Shown: positions 7,412 through 22,400, numbered from the stretch's first letter. The stretch: DNA of 64,000 nucleotides from Geoanaerobacter sp964528055 (GCA_964528055.1 CAZGQM010000001.1:310001-374000), one strand, 5' to 3'. Program-made: numbers and translations. The notes: generated from the sequence alone by a model not told the origin.

Positions 7412-10400
7412 TTAATGGAGTATGATGTTATCCACAATTACCATCCCCGCTGTAACCGTCAAGGTACCATGAAGAGTACTTTGCCCGACAACACTGGTGA
7501 ATGTCCTGTCGTAACCGCCTGCGAGTTTGAAAGCCACATTTCTGTTAAGATCCAGATTCTCGGTAATATTCATATTCCGAACCTGAAGGACATCGTTGAA
7601 GATAGCAGAGTTGTAGGCCGTCTGCAGCGAATTGTATCGGTCGGTATATGATTTTACGAGGTAGCTGAAGATCGAGGTGACGTTGCGTGCAGCACTCATT
7701 GTGACTGTACAGGCATTTCCATTGGTGCTGTCACAGCCTGCCCAGCTGTCGAAGACGGTTGTTGCACCGGCATTTGCGGTCAGCACTACTGACGACCCCG
7801 GTCGGAATGTCTGGATGCAGTAGCCGTTACATACGGCGCCGGTAGAAAAGCTGACTGATCCGCTATCCACGATATTAAGTGTCAGCGGAAGGTTGGCAGC
7901 AAAATTTGCAGTCACGGTTTTTGCGGCTGTCATGACAACTGTGCAGATCTGTCCGTTTACCACATCACACCCGGACCAGCTGACGAAGTAATTATCTGCA
8001 TTGGCTGCCGGTGTCAGATTTACCGTGGTGCCAGTGGCTATGGGCTGGCTGCAGTTGGTGGTACAGCTCCCGCCGGTAGAAAGGTTGACACTGCCTGAGC
8101 CGTTGATGGCAATGCTGAGAGCCTTTGAATTTACTATCGTGTAAGTGACTGTATTGACCGGCTCAACATTTCCTGAAAGGTCAACTGCAAAGAACTTCAG
8201 CACAGCTGATGAAGCAATCGGAATCGGATCGCCGTATTGTGCTGAAGCCGTAGTGGGGGTTAAGCCATCGAGGGTGAAATAGATTCTGGCTGGTTCATCT
8301 GCGATCAGTGCAATGGCCTGTGCATCGACATAGGTGCCGGTATCCAGTGACGCAGTTGTGGATGGTGGCATTGTATCGTTGCCCAGAACAGTTGACGGGA
8401 TTATCCCAGGTGAATATGGGGTGCCGTCACCTAGCTGGCCAGAATCGTTGTTACCGGTTATCCAGGCGGTGCCGTCACTTTTTATTACGGCAGAGTTTGT
8501 ATCCCCTGCGGCAATTGAGACTGCATTGACAAAATCGACCAGTTGCCGGGGTGCGAAGTTGCTGATACTGGTACCGTCACCAAGCTGCCCTTTGTAATTA
8601 CCGCCCCAGGACCAGACTGATCCATTTGACAGAAGAGCCAGCGAATGATTTTCGCCTGCTGCAATACCTGATGCCCCGGAAATTGAGAGCGCTTGTACCG
8701 GAGCATTGCGGTTTGTATTGGTGCCGTCACCCAGCTGGCCAGAGCTGTTGGAACCCCAGGCTACAACAGTTCCATCTGATTTTACCGCCAATGAATGAAG
8801 CTGACCGGCAGCTATCGCGTTTACCTGACTCAACCCTGAAGCAGCAGGGACAACTCTTGAGTTGTTGGTGCCGTCACCCAGCTGGCCGTAACTGTTTGAT
8901 CCCCAGCTCCAGACCGTTTTGTCTGATTTCAGTGCCAAGCCGTGCAAGTAACCTGCTGCGATTTTTGAAACGCCTGAAAGACCGCTCAACATTACCGGAA
9001 CGTTGCTGTTGGAAGTGGTACCGTTGCCCAGCTGGCCGGTGTTGTTGCTCCCAAAGGCCCAGACCGTGCCGTCCGATTTCAGTGCCATGCTGAACTGCTC
9101 TCCGGCAGCTATTGCTGTAATGCCGGTCAGCCCAGCAACCTGGACAGGCTTATCCTTGTTGGTGTTGGTGCCATCACCGACCTGTCCATAGCTGTTTGCC
9201 CCCCATGCCCAGACCGTCCCGTCACCCTTGAGGGCCAGGCTATGATAGGCTCCGGCAGAAACTGCGGTTATCCCCGTGAGCATGGGATGGACGAGGCCTA
9301 TCTGTTGAGGCAACGATACATTGTCAAGAGTGCCGTTACCAAGTTGACCTGCGCTGTTATTCCCCCAGGTCCAGACCGTTCCGTCGTTCTTCAGCGCAAT
9401 TGAGTGAAAGGCACCTGATGAAACTGACAATGTTGATGCAAATCCCTTGACTGGAACAAAATGATCCTTGTAAAGCTTTGAACCGTCACCAAGTTGGCCG
9501 AATTCATTCTTCCCCCATGCCCAGATTGATCCATCCCCCTTGAGCGCCACTGTATGGCTTCCACCGGCGGCAAGGGTAGTCAAGCCGGTAATCCCCTGAA
9601 GCTGAACAGGAACATACCTGTCAGTTGTCGTGCCGTCACCCAACTGGCCATAGGTGTTGCCGCCCCAGGTCCAGACAGTGCCGTCATCCTTAAGTACCGT
9701 GCTGTGGATATCACCACCTGTAATCCTGTTGACATCGGAAATTGTACTGATCTTTTTCGGGATAGAGCTGTCCAGCGTAGTGTTATCCCCTAACTGGCCG
9801 TGATTGTTTCCCCCCCAGGCCCAGACAGAACCATCCTTTTTGAGAGCAATACTGTGAAGCAGTCCACCACCTATGGAAGAGATGTCGCTCAGACCGGCTG
9901 CCTGAACAGGTGTCGTCTGCACTGAAGTTGTGTTGTTGCCCAGCTGCCCTGATGAGTTGAATCCGACACCCCAGACTGTTCCGTCGCTTTTGAGGAACAG
10001 CGAGTGATACCCGCCGACTGCAATAGCGGTTACCCCGCTGATACCCTGGACCTGGACCGGCATCGTCCTGTTAAATAAACTTCCGTCTCCCAGCTGTCCA
10101 TATCCGTTGTCTCCCCATGCCCATACAGTGCCGTCAGACTTGAGAGCAATAGTATGATATGCGCCTGATAGCACGGCTGTTATGCCTGCTAGCCCTGGAA
10201 CCTGCACGGGAGTGTTTCTGTTCGTATTGGTACGATCTCCGAGCTGTCCGTAAAGGTTGCCTCCCCACGTCCATACCGTGCCGTCACTCTTTAGTGCAAC
10301 CGTATGATTGTAGCCTGCGCTGATGTCAATACCATTTGCAAAAGCTGTCACCTGTACCGGTGCGACCTCGTCAGTGGTCGTGCCGATTCCAAGCTGGCCG

Positions 10401-13400
10401 ACATCATTCTTGCCCCAGGTCAGGACGTGCCCGTCCGTATCAAGGGCCACGGAATGGTTGGATCCCGCCACAACCCGAGATGACAGCGTAGCAACTGGAG
10501 CGGTAGTTACTGTTATGCCGGACTGGACGCCAGTGATTAATACATTTACGGTGTCTGTAGCCCTTACAAAATGAGTTGCGACCGTTTTCAGTATTACCTG
10601 ATACACAAACGTATGCTCACCAGCGTCAGTCGCCACAAAAGTGTAGTTTGAGGGGAGGAATGCCTGGGCATCGCTGCTCGAGAATCTTACCGTCCCCGTG
10701 TATCCTTCAGCTTTATTTCCGAATGAATCAGCAGCAGTCACGGTTATGCTCCCTGCGGTCCCTGCTGCGCGAGGAGTCATTATCCCTGAGACCAGAAGAT
10801 TGCTTGCAGTCGCAGCAGTAATGGCAATTCCCGACCGCGTCCCCTTGATGGTAGGAAGGAGGGTGTCTGTTACGGTAATCGACTGGTAACCTGCCGTCCT
10901 GAGAGTAACCGGGAATGTATGCACACCCGCATCTCCGGCTACGAACGTATAGTCAGAAGGCAACACTGCCTGGGAATCGGTGCTGGTAAACCTGACGACG
11001 CCGGTATAGCCGATCGCCGTGTTGCCAAAGGTATCCTTGGCTGTTACGGTGATGCTGCCGGCAACACCTGCAGTATTCGGAGAGACATATCCGGTAACTG
11101 TCAGTACGCTTGCAGGCGCCGGATTTACTACTATACCGGACTGTGTGCCTGTGATGGTGGCTGTTACGGTGTCTGTAGCAGTTACAGACCATGTGCCGAT
11201 CGAGATGAACGTTACTGATGCAAATGCATGAACTCCTGCATCACCTGTCACAAAGGTATAATTTGCTGGAAGTACTGCCTGAGGATCACTGCTGGAGAAG
11301 CGGACCGTGCCAAGATAACCGGTAGCTGTGTTCCCGAATTGATCTCTGGCAGTAACAGTGATGGTAGCTGGTGCTCCGACGAATCTTGGCGAGGTAACAC
11401 CGCTTACAGACAGATTGGTGACTGCAGCAGCTGTTACAGATATGCCGGACTGCGAACCGGTGATGGTTGTAGTAACCGTGTCGGTAGCTGTTACCGATTG
11501 GATCCCTGCGGTTCTGAGGGTGATCCCTGATGCAATAGTCCGAACTCCGGCATCTCCGGCAACAAAAATGAAGTTCGCCGGAATGAGTGCCTGCGGGTCA
11601 CTGCTGGTGAAGTGAACTGTTCCCAGATACCCGGTCGCCGTATTGCCGTATGCGTCTTTTGCCGTAACAGTGATGTTCCCCGCAACCCCAGCAATCCTAG
11701 GTGTTGCAAGGCCAGACAGCTGTAGAGATGTTGCTGATGCGGGGTTTACAACTATATTAAACTGAGTTCCGGTTATTGAAGTGGTAACCGTATCCGTTGC
11801 TGTTACGGACCAGGTCCCGGCTGTCTTCAGTACGAGCGAAGCAAACGTATGAACGCCAGCATCACCTGCTACAAAGGTATAGTCCGAAGGGAGCGTTGCC
11901 TGGAGGTCGGTGCTGATAAAATGCACTGTTCCGGTGTAGCCGGTCGACGTATTGCCGAACTGGTCCCTGGCCGTTACGGTTATGCTGCCAGAAGTACCTG
12001 CAGTGCGTGGAGTAACCAGCCCTGAAACTGCAATGATTGAGGCTGAATCAGCTGTTACCGCAATGTTTTGCTGTGAACCGGTGATGGTTGCGGTGACAGT
12101 ATCGGTTGCAGTGATCGACTGCGTACCTGATGTCTTAAGGGTCACCCCGGCAGTGAACGTATGCACGCCGGCATCTCCGGCCACAAACAGGTAATTTGCA
12201 GGAAGCACCGCCTGCGGATCACTGCTTGTGAATCGAACTATGCCGGTGTAGTTCGTCGCAGTATTACCGAAGGCATCTCTTGCCGTTACCGTAATGCTAC
12301 CGACAGACCCGGCAGTCCGTGGAGAACTGATTCCGGTAATAACGAGAGTCGTAGCCGAGGCCGGATTAATCACAATTCCTGATTGTGCACCGGTAATTGT
12401 CGCATTCACCGTGTCGGTTGCAGTGACAGACCAGGTGCCGATCGATTTGAGGCTTATCGTGGCAAAGGTACGAACTCCCGAATCGCCGGCAATGAAGGTG
12501 TAATCCGCGGGGAGAGCAGCCTGGGCATCGTCGCTGGTGAAATGCACTTTACCGTTGTAGCCGGTTGCGGTGTTGCCGAAGGGGTCCTTTGCTGTAACCG
12601 TAATGCTTCCGATAGCCCCAGCTGTGCGTGGGGAGGCAAGGCCGTTGACCAGCAGAGTGCTTGCAGCGGCAGGATTCACGGTGATTGAGGAGTGCAAGCC
12701 GGTTATCGACGGAGTGACGGTATCAGTCGCAGTGATTGTTTGAGCTCCTGATGTTTTGAGCACGATAGTGGTAAATAGATAGACACCCGCATCTCCCGGC
12801 ATGAAGGTATAGTCTGCCGGCAGAACGGCCTGTGGGTCACTGCTGGTGAAATGAACGGTTCCGGTATAACCGGTTGCAGTGTTGCCGTAAGCATCCTTGG
12901 CAGTGAGCGAAACAGTGCCGACGGTGCCGGCAGTTCTCGGAGAAATGACTCCGGTGACGGTAAACGTGCTGGCAGCTGCGTGATTGACCAGTATCCCTGT
13001 CTGCGAGCCGGTAATTGTTCCCAAGATGGTGTCAGTTGCCGTTATGGACAGGTTTCCGACAGTCTTCAGGGTGATGAGGTTGGTAAAGGTGTGGACACCG
13101 TTGTCTCCGGCCACAAAGGTGTAGTTGGCCGGCAGGGCCGCCTGTGCATCGCTGCTGGTGAAACGTACAGTGCCGGTGTACCCGGTTACGGTGTTGCCGA
13201 ACGAGTCTTTGGCCGTGACGGTAACGCTCCCTGTCGTGCCGGCAGTCACCGGTGAGGCAAAGCCGCTTACCACAAGCGTGCTGGCGGTTGCCGGGTTTAC
13301 AATGATGCCGGTCTGGGCACCGGTAATGGTTGCGGTAATGGTATCGGTTGCCGTTACCGACTGGGTACCGACCGTCCTGAAGGTTATGGACGGGAAGGTG

Positions 13401-16400
13401 TGGAGTCCGGCATCACCCGGGACAAAGGTGTAATCGGTTGGAAGGATTGCCGTAGCATCACTGGATGTGAAGTGTACGGTTCCTGTATAACCGGTTGCCA
13501 CGTTGTTGTATGCATCCCTGGCAGTGACGGTTACACTGCCGACAGCACCGGCTGAACGTGGAGTGGTGACTCCTGCAACAACCAGTGTGCCTGCAGCAGC
13601 CGGATTGACCACAATGCCTGCCTGGCTGCCGGTGATCGTGCCTGTGACCGTATCGGTAACGGTAACTGACTGCGTACCGGCGGTTCTCAGGGTGATGAGG
13701 TTTGTAAAGGTATGGACGCCGTTGTCACCAGCGATGAAGCTGTAGTTCGAAGGGAGGAGTGCCTGTGCATCGCTGCTTGCAAATTGAACGGTACCGGTGT
13801 AGCCGGTCGCAGTATTGCCGTATGCATCCTTTGCCGTAACGGTTATGCTCCCCGCTGTACCGGCCGTACGGGGCGTGGTGACACCTGTGACCGAGAGAGT
13901 GGCCGCCGTAGAGGGGTTGACCTGTATCCCCAACTGGCTGCCCGTAATCGTCCCGACAACTGTGTCGGTAACCGTAACCGACTGGGTGCCGGCAGTTCTC
14001 AGGTTGACCAGGTTGGTGAAGGTGTGAACTCCGGCATCTCCGGCAACGAATGTGTAGTTGGCAGGGAGGAGCGCCTGCGGATCACTGCTGGTGAAATGAA
14101 CGGTGCCGGTGTAGCCGGTCGCAGTGTTTCCGAAAGAATCCTTGACGGTAACGGTTATGCTGCCAAGGGTTCCGGCTGTTCGCGGTGAGGAAAGACCTGT
14201 TACGGTAATTGCACTGCCTGTTTCCGGGGTGACCACTATCCCGGCCTGTGAGCCGGTTATGGTTCCGGTAAGAGTATCGGCAGCAGTTACCGACCAGGTA
14301 CCTGCGCTTCTGAGTGTCACTGAAGTGAAGGTGCGAACTCCCGCATCACCCGGCGTGAAGGTATAGTCTGCCGGCAGTACAGCCTGCAGATCGTTGCTGG
14401 TGAAATGTACCGTACCGGTGTACCCGGTAGCGGTGTTCCCGAATGGGTCCCTGGCAGTAACGGTCAGGCTGCCTGGCGTACCTACGGTTCTAGGTGAGGT
14501 TAAGCCTGTCACGGTGAGGGTACTGGCTGCTGCCGGGGTAACGGTAATCCCTGTCTGGGTTCCGGTTACGGTGCCGCTTACGGTGTCAGTCGCCGTGATG
14601 GAGAGGCTGCCAACGGTCTTCAGGGTGATGAGGTTGGTAAAGGTGTGGACACCGTTGTCTCCGGCCACAAAGGTGTAGTTGGCCGGCAGGGCCGCCTGTG
14701 CATCGCTGCTGGTGAAACGTACAGTGCCGGTGTACCCGGTTACGGTGTTGCCGAACGAGTCTTTGGCCGTGACGGTAACGCTCCCTGTCGTGCCGGCAGT
14801 CACCGGTGAGGCAAAGCCGCTTACCACAAGCGTGCTGGCGGTTGCCGGGTTTACAATGATGCCGGTCTGGGCACCGGTAATGGTTGCGGTAATGGTATCG
14901 GTTGCCGTTACCGACTGGGTACCGACCGTCCTGAAGGTTATGGACGGGAAGGTGTGGAGTCCGGCATCACCCGGGACAAAGGTGTAATCGGTTGGAAGGA
15001 TTGCCGTAGCATCACTGGATGTGAAGTGTACGGTTCCTGTATAACCGGTTGCCACGTTGTTGTATGCATCCCTGGCAGTGACGGTTACACTGCCGACAGC
15101 ACCGGCTGAACGTGGAGTGGTGACTCCTGCAACAACCAGTGTGCCTGCAGCAGCCGGATTGACCACAATGCCTGCCTGGCTGCCGGTGATCGTGCCTGTG
15201 ACCGTATCGGTAACGGTAACTGACTGCGTACCGGCGGTTCTCAGGGTGATGAGGTTTGTAAAGGTATGGACGCCGTTGTCACCAGCGATGAAGCTGTAGT
15301 TCGAAGGGAGGAGTGCCTGTGCATCGCTGCTTGCAAATTGAACGGTACCGGTGTAGCCGGTCGCAGTATTGCCGTATGCATCCTTTGCCGTAACGGTTAT
15401 GCTCCCCGCTGTACCGGCCGTACGGGGCGTGGTGACACCTGTGACCGAGAGAGAGATAGTTGATGCAGGTGTCACGGTTATGCCGGACTGGGTGCCATTG
15501 ATTGAAGGGGTTGCCAGGTCGTTTACCGTTACTGACCAGGTACCGGCAGACTTGAGCACCACAGAAGTGAACGTATGAACCCCCAAGTCTCCTGCCGTAA
15601 ACGTGTAGTCGGCAGGCAGGGCTGCCTGTGAATCACTGCTGGTGAAATGCACCGTACCGGTGTAGCCGGTAGCGGTATTGCCGAAGGTATCGAGGACAGT
15701 CACGGTTACGGTACCGGTTGTTCCTGCAGTGCGAGGTGATGTGATACCTGATACCACTATTGTGCTTGCAGAGGAGAGGTTGATGGTTACTGCTGCCATT
15801 GATGATACTGAGACATTTCCTGCTGCGTCCTTGGCCCAGGCCCGGGCAACTCGGGTCCCGGAGCCGGCAAAGGTATAGCTGGTCGGAGCTGTGGCTGACC
15901 AGCCGATATCGGTGGGAAGGGGAGCTGTGGCACTCTCATTAATCATATAGCCGGTTACGCCAACGTTATCGGAAGCGGTGAAGCTGTTTACCGCAACAGT
16001 CAGCGAGGTTGCAGTAACCGGCATGGAGAAGGCGGTGATGGTAGGTGCTGTGGCATCCGTGATAGTCACATTTGCCGTCATGCCGGTTGAGACATTTCCT
16101 GCCGCATCCTTGGCCCAGGCATAGGCAGTCTTTGCGCCATATCCGCCGAAGGTAAAGCTGGTCGGTGCGTTTGTAGTCCACCCGGCTGCTACGGCTGCAG
16201 GAGGCGTTGCACTCTCGGTGATCATGTATCCTGTCACGGCCACGTTGTCTGTGGCGGCAAAGGCAGTGACGTTCACTGCAAGATTGGTTGCCGTTGCTGG
16301 CATCGAAAAACTGGTGATTGTCGGGGCAGTTGAATCGTTTACCGTCACGGTGGCAGATGCACTGGACGAAACATTGCCAGCGGCATCCTTTGCCCAGGCG

Positions 16401-19400
16401 TAGGCACTCCTCACCCCGTACCCGCTGAAGGTGAAGCTGGCCGGCGCAGATCCGCTCCACCTGGCATCACCGGCAGCCGGAGCGCCGGCAGATTCAGTTA
16501 TCATGTAACCGGTAACGGCAACGTTATCGGAAGCAGTGAAAGTGGTCACTGAAACCGTTAGGGTCGTAGACGATGTCGGCATGGTGAAGGCGGTGACGGT
16601 AGGGGAGGTGGTGTCAACAGCCGTGGTGCTATTCAGGACCTGCTGGGCAGACCCGGTCACACCATCGATATCCTGATAGGTGACACGGACGTTATAGGAC
16701 GAATTGGAAGTCAACCCGGTAATAACCGTGCCGTACGGACTGGCGGAATGGCTGAGGGTCTGCCAGGTTGTGTAGGCAAGGTCTGCTGAAAGTTTGTACT
16801 CCACCAAAAGTGTGTTGTTACCGTTCGCATCGTCCGAGTATGGGGCTGATACGCTGATTGATGTGGCCCCGGCTGCAAAAGCTGTTGCAGTTCCTGCCGT
16901 GGTACGGTTGTCATTGATCATGACCGTTGCTGAGAACCCGGCAGACACATTCCCGGCTGCATCTTTTGCCCAGGCATATGCAGTGCGCAAACCGTATCCA
17001 GCGAAGGTGAAACTGATTGGTGCAGTTGCTGACCAGCCGCCTGCTCCTGCAGCTGGAGGGGTGAAGCTTTCGGTTATCAGGTAGCCGGTTACGGCAAGAT
17101 TGTCGGTTGCAGAGAAGCTGGTGACCGGAACGTTCAGCGATGTTGCTGTCGCAGGCATGGCGAATGCTGTGACAACCGGGGCATTGACATCGTTGATCGT
17201 CACCGTGGCTGCCACGCTGCTGGAAACGTTTCCGGTGGCATCTTTGGCCCATGCATAGGCGGTCTTTGCGCCATAACCGCTGAAGGTGAAGCTGGTCGGA
17301 GCTGTGCTTCCCCAGGCGGAATCAGTCGGGAGGGGAGCAGTGGCATTCTCGGTGATCAGGTAACCGGTTACCGCAGTATTGTCAGAGGCGACGAATGTCG
17401 TAACGGCCACCGTAAGGGCCGTAGCAGTGGTTGGCATCGTGAAGCTGTCCACTGTCGGAGGGATGATATCGCCTACCGCCGATGTTTCGGCTACCGTAAT
17501 GCTTTGATATCCGCTGGGTGCGCCGGTCGCCATCGAGCCGTACAGGTATGCAGGAGCTGCATTGACTGCTGACATGGAGAAGATGACAAGCAGCCGGTTG
17601 CCGTTCTCTAAGGTAAAGGAGGTATTGTTGAAACTTCCGGACATGGTCTGTCTGGTTGTGACAGCCGGATTCAGAGTAAAGCTGATCGTCCCCTTGGCTG
17701 CCCCTACAATCCCCGTGGTCTCGCTGTATTCATACAGAGTTGCCTTTGCGCTTGCAGCAGTACCGGTTACTTTCATGTACATATCGGCATACACGCCGAC
17801 ACTGGCTTCTATAAACCTGTTGGCGTTGGTGTAACGGGGGGTATACATTCTTACCATTTCTTGATCGGTACCGGTCCATGCAGAACCTGAACCTGCCTGC
17901 ACTACTCCCTGTACCGATTCGATAGGGGCCATTTCAGTGGCAAGGCCTCTTGTCTGGTTTGTGGAACCGAGGGGAGTGACAGTGTAAATCTGGCCGGTCG
18001 CTGTCACCGTTGTATTACCATCAATGCCGATTGATGTTGCCGACCCTGCATTCAGATAATACGTGACAGGAGAGATAACGTTGACTGTTGCTGCACGACT
18101 GGCAGAGACGTTGCCAGAAGCGTCCTTTGCCCATGCATAGGCGGTTTTCAGGCCGTAGCCGCTGAAGGTGAAGCTGGACGGTGCAATCGCACTCCAGCCT
18201 GCTGCACCGGATGATGGGGCAATCGGGCTTTCGGTTATCAGGTAGCCGGCGACTCCGACCGAGTCGGTGGCGGTAAAGGTTGAAACCGGAACAGTCAGGG
18301 AGGTTGCGGTTGCAGGCATAGAGAATGCCGTTACGTTGATGGTCGAAGAGGTTACCGTCAACGTGCCGTCAACATAGGTGAAACTGTAGTTGCTGCTTAC
18401 ACCGCCGCTGGCGGTTATCGGGTAAGTGCCCGCCGGGCTGGAACTGTTTGCTGTCGAGGTGGCTGAAGGCTGGGTTATAAGTGCTGTTTCATTCTCGCTG
18501 TTCACAAACCCGCTGTAGGTAACTGTGAATGCCGGGTTGGGGCTACCGGCAACCTTGCTCTTGTTGTCAGCCGTTACCGTGAGAGCTGCCTTGTCGACCG
18601 TAAGTGTGCCTGCTACATAGCTCAAGCTGTAGTTACTGCTCACCCCGCCGCTGGCGTTGATCGGGTAAGAGCCTACCGGAGTTGAAATGGTAGTGGAAGT
18701 CGTGGCGGTCGGCTGAGTGGTGAGGCTGGCTGCCGTGTCACCGTTAGTAAAGCCGCTGTACGATACGGTCAGGACCGGGTTTGCCACACCGTAGGTTTTG
18801 CTTTTGTTGTCTGCAATAACCGTGAGGAGTGCCGGCGTGACAGTGAGTGAGCCATTAACATATGAGAAGTTGTAGTTGCCGCTTGCACCGCCGCTGGCGG
18901 TAATCGGATAACTGCCCACAGGAGTTGCAGGTGTTGCGGTTGTAGCTGCAGTAGGCTGAGTGGTGAGGCTGGATGCCGTATCACCGTTTACAAAGCCGCT
19001 GTACGATACCGTCAGAACCGGGATTGAATCTCCATATAGTTTACTTTTGTTATCTCCGGTTACGGTCAATGTTACCGGGGTGATGGTAAGGTTGGCTCCG
19101 GTATAGGAGATTGAGTAGTTGCTCCCGGCACTCAATGTATTTTGAAGTATTGCGTATGGAGAGCCGGAGACGTTTTCTCCGGGTGCTCTGCTGAGGCTGC
19201 CGGTCATTATGGCAATAGTGTCGCCGTTCACAAATCCACTTGCTGTATAGGTCAATACAGGGTCAGCGGAGCCGTAAGACTTGGTCTTGGCATGTGCCGT
19301 AACGGTAAGGATAGCAGGAGTTACCGTCAGTGTTCCTGCCACGTAGCTGAAGCTGTAGTTGCTGCCGACCCCGCCGCTGGCAGTGATCGGATAAGTTCCA

Positions 19401-22400
19401 ACAGGGCTGGACGTTATCGCTGTCGTGCTTGCGGTCGGCTGGGTCGTAAGGCTAGTTGCAGTGTCACCGTTTACAAAACCGCTGTAAGATACCGTCAATG
19501 CCGGGTTGACAGAGCCCTGTACCTTGGTCTTGTTGTCCGCGGTTACGGTCAGCGGCGCAGGGTTGACGGTCAGGGTTCCGGCTATGTAGGTGAAGCTGTA
19601 GTTACCGCTTGCTCCACCTGCTGCGGTTATCGGATATGTGCCTGCCGGACTGCCGGTCAAGGCGGTCGTGCTCGCTGTAGGCTGCGTGGTAAGGCTCGCT
19701 GCCGTGTCGCCGTTCACAAAGCCGCTGTACGAAACGGTCAGCGCAGGATTAACAGCTCCGTATGTCTTGCTGTTGTTGACCGCTGTGACGGTAAGTGCTG
19801 CAGGGTTGATCGTCAGGGTACCGGCTACGTATGTGAAGCTGTAGTTGCTGCTGACCCCGCCGCTGGCTGTGGTCGCATAGCTTCCTGCAGGTGAGCCTGT
19901 CAGGGCTGTCGTTGTAGCGGTAGGCTGTGTGGTGAGGTTTGCCGCGGTCTCAGTGTTGACAAAACCGCTGTACGATACCGTCAGAGCCGGGTTCACCGCT
20001 GCGTAGGTTTTGCTTGCGCTGCTCGCGGTGACCGTCAGGGTTGCCTTGTTGACGGTGAGTGGCTGAATAACGTCAGCTGCCGCCTCATAGTTCAGATCGC
20101 CCGCCTGGCTGGCGGTGATGTTGGTGGTACCTGCACCGACGATGTGGATGTTGCCACCCACGATGGTGGCAACAGCTGGGTTGGAGCTGGCATAGGTCAC
20201 CGTAAGCCCGGAGCTTGCCGTTGCGCCGGGAGCATAGTCGGCTGCCCCGTAGGTCTTGGCTGCAAGTGCTCCGAAGGTGATGGTCTGGGTCTGCTTGGTT
20301 ACCGTCAGTGTTCCTGCCACGTAGCTGAAGCTGTAGTTGCTGCCGACCCCGCNNNNNNNNNNNNNNNNNNNNNNNNNNNNNNNNNNNNNNNNNNNNNNNN
20401 NNNNNNNNNNNNNNNNNNNNNNNNNNNNNNNNNNNNNNNNNNNNNNNNNNNNCTTGGTCTTGTTGTCCGCGGTTACGGTCAGCGGCGCAGGGTTGACGGT
20501 CAGGGTTTGTGTGACATCTGTAGCAGGATTGTATGTGCCGTTTCCTGGCTGACTGGCGGTAATAATGGTTGAACCGGCCCCGACAATGTGAATATTGCCG
20601 CCAACTATAGTAGCTACTGACGAGTTTGAACTTGCATAGGCAACCGTGAGCCCGGAGCTTGCTGTGGCTCCTGGGGCATAATCAAGATCACCATAGGTTT
20701 TTGGTGGCAGAGGATTGAAGGTTATGGCCTGGGAGAGTTTCGATGTAACCGCTGTGCCTTCGGCACCGATTGATACATTCCCGGCCACGTCGTAAGCGCA
20801 GACCCTATACGCAAACTGGGATGCCGCTGTAAGACCGGTATCATTGAACCCTGAAGCTATCCCTTCGTAGATGGGTGTTCCACTGCAGTCTGCAGGTGCT
20901 GTGGCCCCGCTGGAGCGGACTAACTTGTAGGTGTTCGAAGCAGCAAGACCGGATCCACTGTCTGTAGCTGCTGTCCAGGAAAGATCTATCTGGGAGGAAC
21001 TGACAGGGGTGGCTGTCAAGGTGCCGTCTACAGGGGGCGAAACATCATACATTACAGATGCATTGGAAACAGTCGTTGCAGGGTTGCCGGCCATGTCGGT
21101 TGCATCGAATGATACGGTGTAGATTGAGCCGTCTGCAAGAGCCAGACCTGTGTTTACATCAGTGTGCGCGCCTGAGGTAAGGTCGGCACCGATTATGGTA
21201 AATATCCGCGGCGATCCGCTATCAGCTGCCCCTCCGGTCCGGGTGAAGGTTACCGTGCCGGACTGCGCCTGCTCGGAGAGCGTGTAGCTTATCAGTGCGG
21301 TCTTGACGAAGCTGCCGGCGGCAGGTGCGGTGGCAGTTATGGCTACAGCCGTGGAGTCAAAGGTTACGTTAGAGTTGGATACAGGTGTTGAGCTGTTCGA
21401 TTCAAGGTCAACCACGTTTTCCAGGGAGACCGTGTATGTCGCTCCGTCTACCAGGTTGGTGAAGCCTGTGTTAAGGGCCGTGTGGCTCCCAGAGGTCAGG
21501 TCGGTGCCGCTCAGGTTGTAGGTATGTGGCGAGTTGCCATCAGCTGTTCCACCGGTGCGAGTATATACGACCTGGCCTGATGCTATTTCCTTGCTCAGGC
21601 TGTAGCTTACCAGGGCATTGTTGACACGGCTGCCCCCCGCAGGAGCGCTGAGGGTTACTGTGGCTGCAGAGGCGTCAAAAGTAACGTTGGTGCTTGATAC
21701 CTGGTTCGCAGCGTTGCCTGCAACGTCGGTGGCGTCAAAGCTGATGGTGTATATGGCGCCGTTAACCAGTGCCAGGCTGGTATTTACGCTGTGCGAACCG
21801 GAGTTCATATCGCCGGATACCATGGTGTAGGTACGCGGTGACGATGGGTCGGCCGTGCCGCCGGTCCTGGTGAAGGTGATCGTACCGCCGGCAACCGCTT
21901 CGCTAAGTGTGTAACCGACACTGGCGTTGTTCCGGTGGCTGTCGCTTGCAGGCGACACAGAGCTGAAAACCGGAGCGGTATTATCGACTGTAAACGTGGC
22001 CCCGCTGGTGGGGATTGCCGTTACATTGTTTCCTGAAAGGTCCTGGCCCGTGGGGATGCTGACTGTAGCTGTGCCGTCCCCAGCGCCTACCGAATAGTCG
22101 TATGTATAGACCGTGCTGCTGCTTTTGGTCATGTTTGTTGCAACTAGCGTGTTGGCGCCGCTGATGGCGACCTGCGGCACAGGGGCGTCAGCCATGGCTT
22201 CGTTGAAGGTCGCCGTGATCGTTACCACCGTACCGGCTTTGTACGGAGCGATACCCGAATAGGTGATCGCCACAGTGGGTGGAGTCGTGTCTGCTGCGTT
22301 GACTGTCACATTCACATTTCCGGCGACCGTATTGTAGTTGGTGGTGTCAGTCGGCGTATAGGTCACCGGGGCGCTGTAGATACCTGCCGAAGACGGAACC

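Larger units (their letters stand above)
10500..15775 (-). repeat. 17-unit tandem array, ~104 residues per unit (SPRTAGT repeat)
   Basis: I count 17 units, each about 310 bases, starting near the motif [ST]PRTAGTxGS[IV]TVTA[KR]D, continuing through GNTATGYTGTVHFTSSD and DYTFxAGDxGVHTF, and ending with GTITGSQxGIxVNPA. The pattern suits an invasin/Big-like beta-sandwich. Units 2-4 and 7-9, counted from the protein N-terminus, share a long stretch that appears identical at DNA level. Confidence 0.85.

Noticed and set aside
10500..15775. Regular tandem repeats that could suggest a CRISPR array or satellite DNA
   Set aside because: The period is about 310 bases, the copies are diverged and the frame is open throughout; they encode a repeated protein domain.
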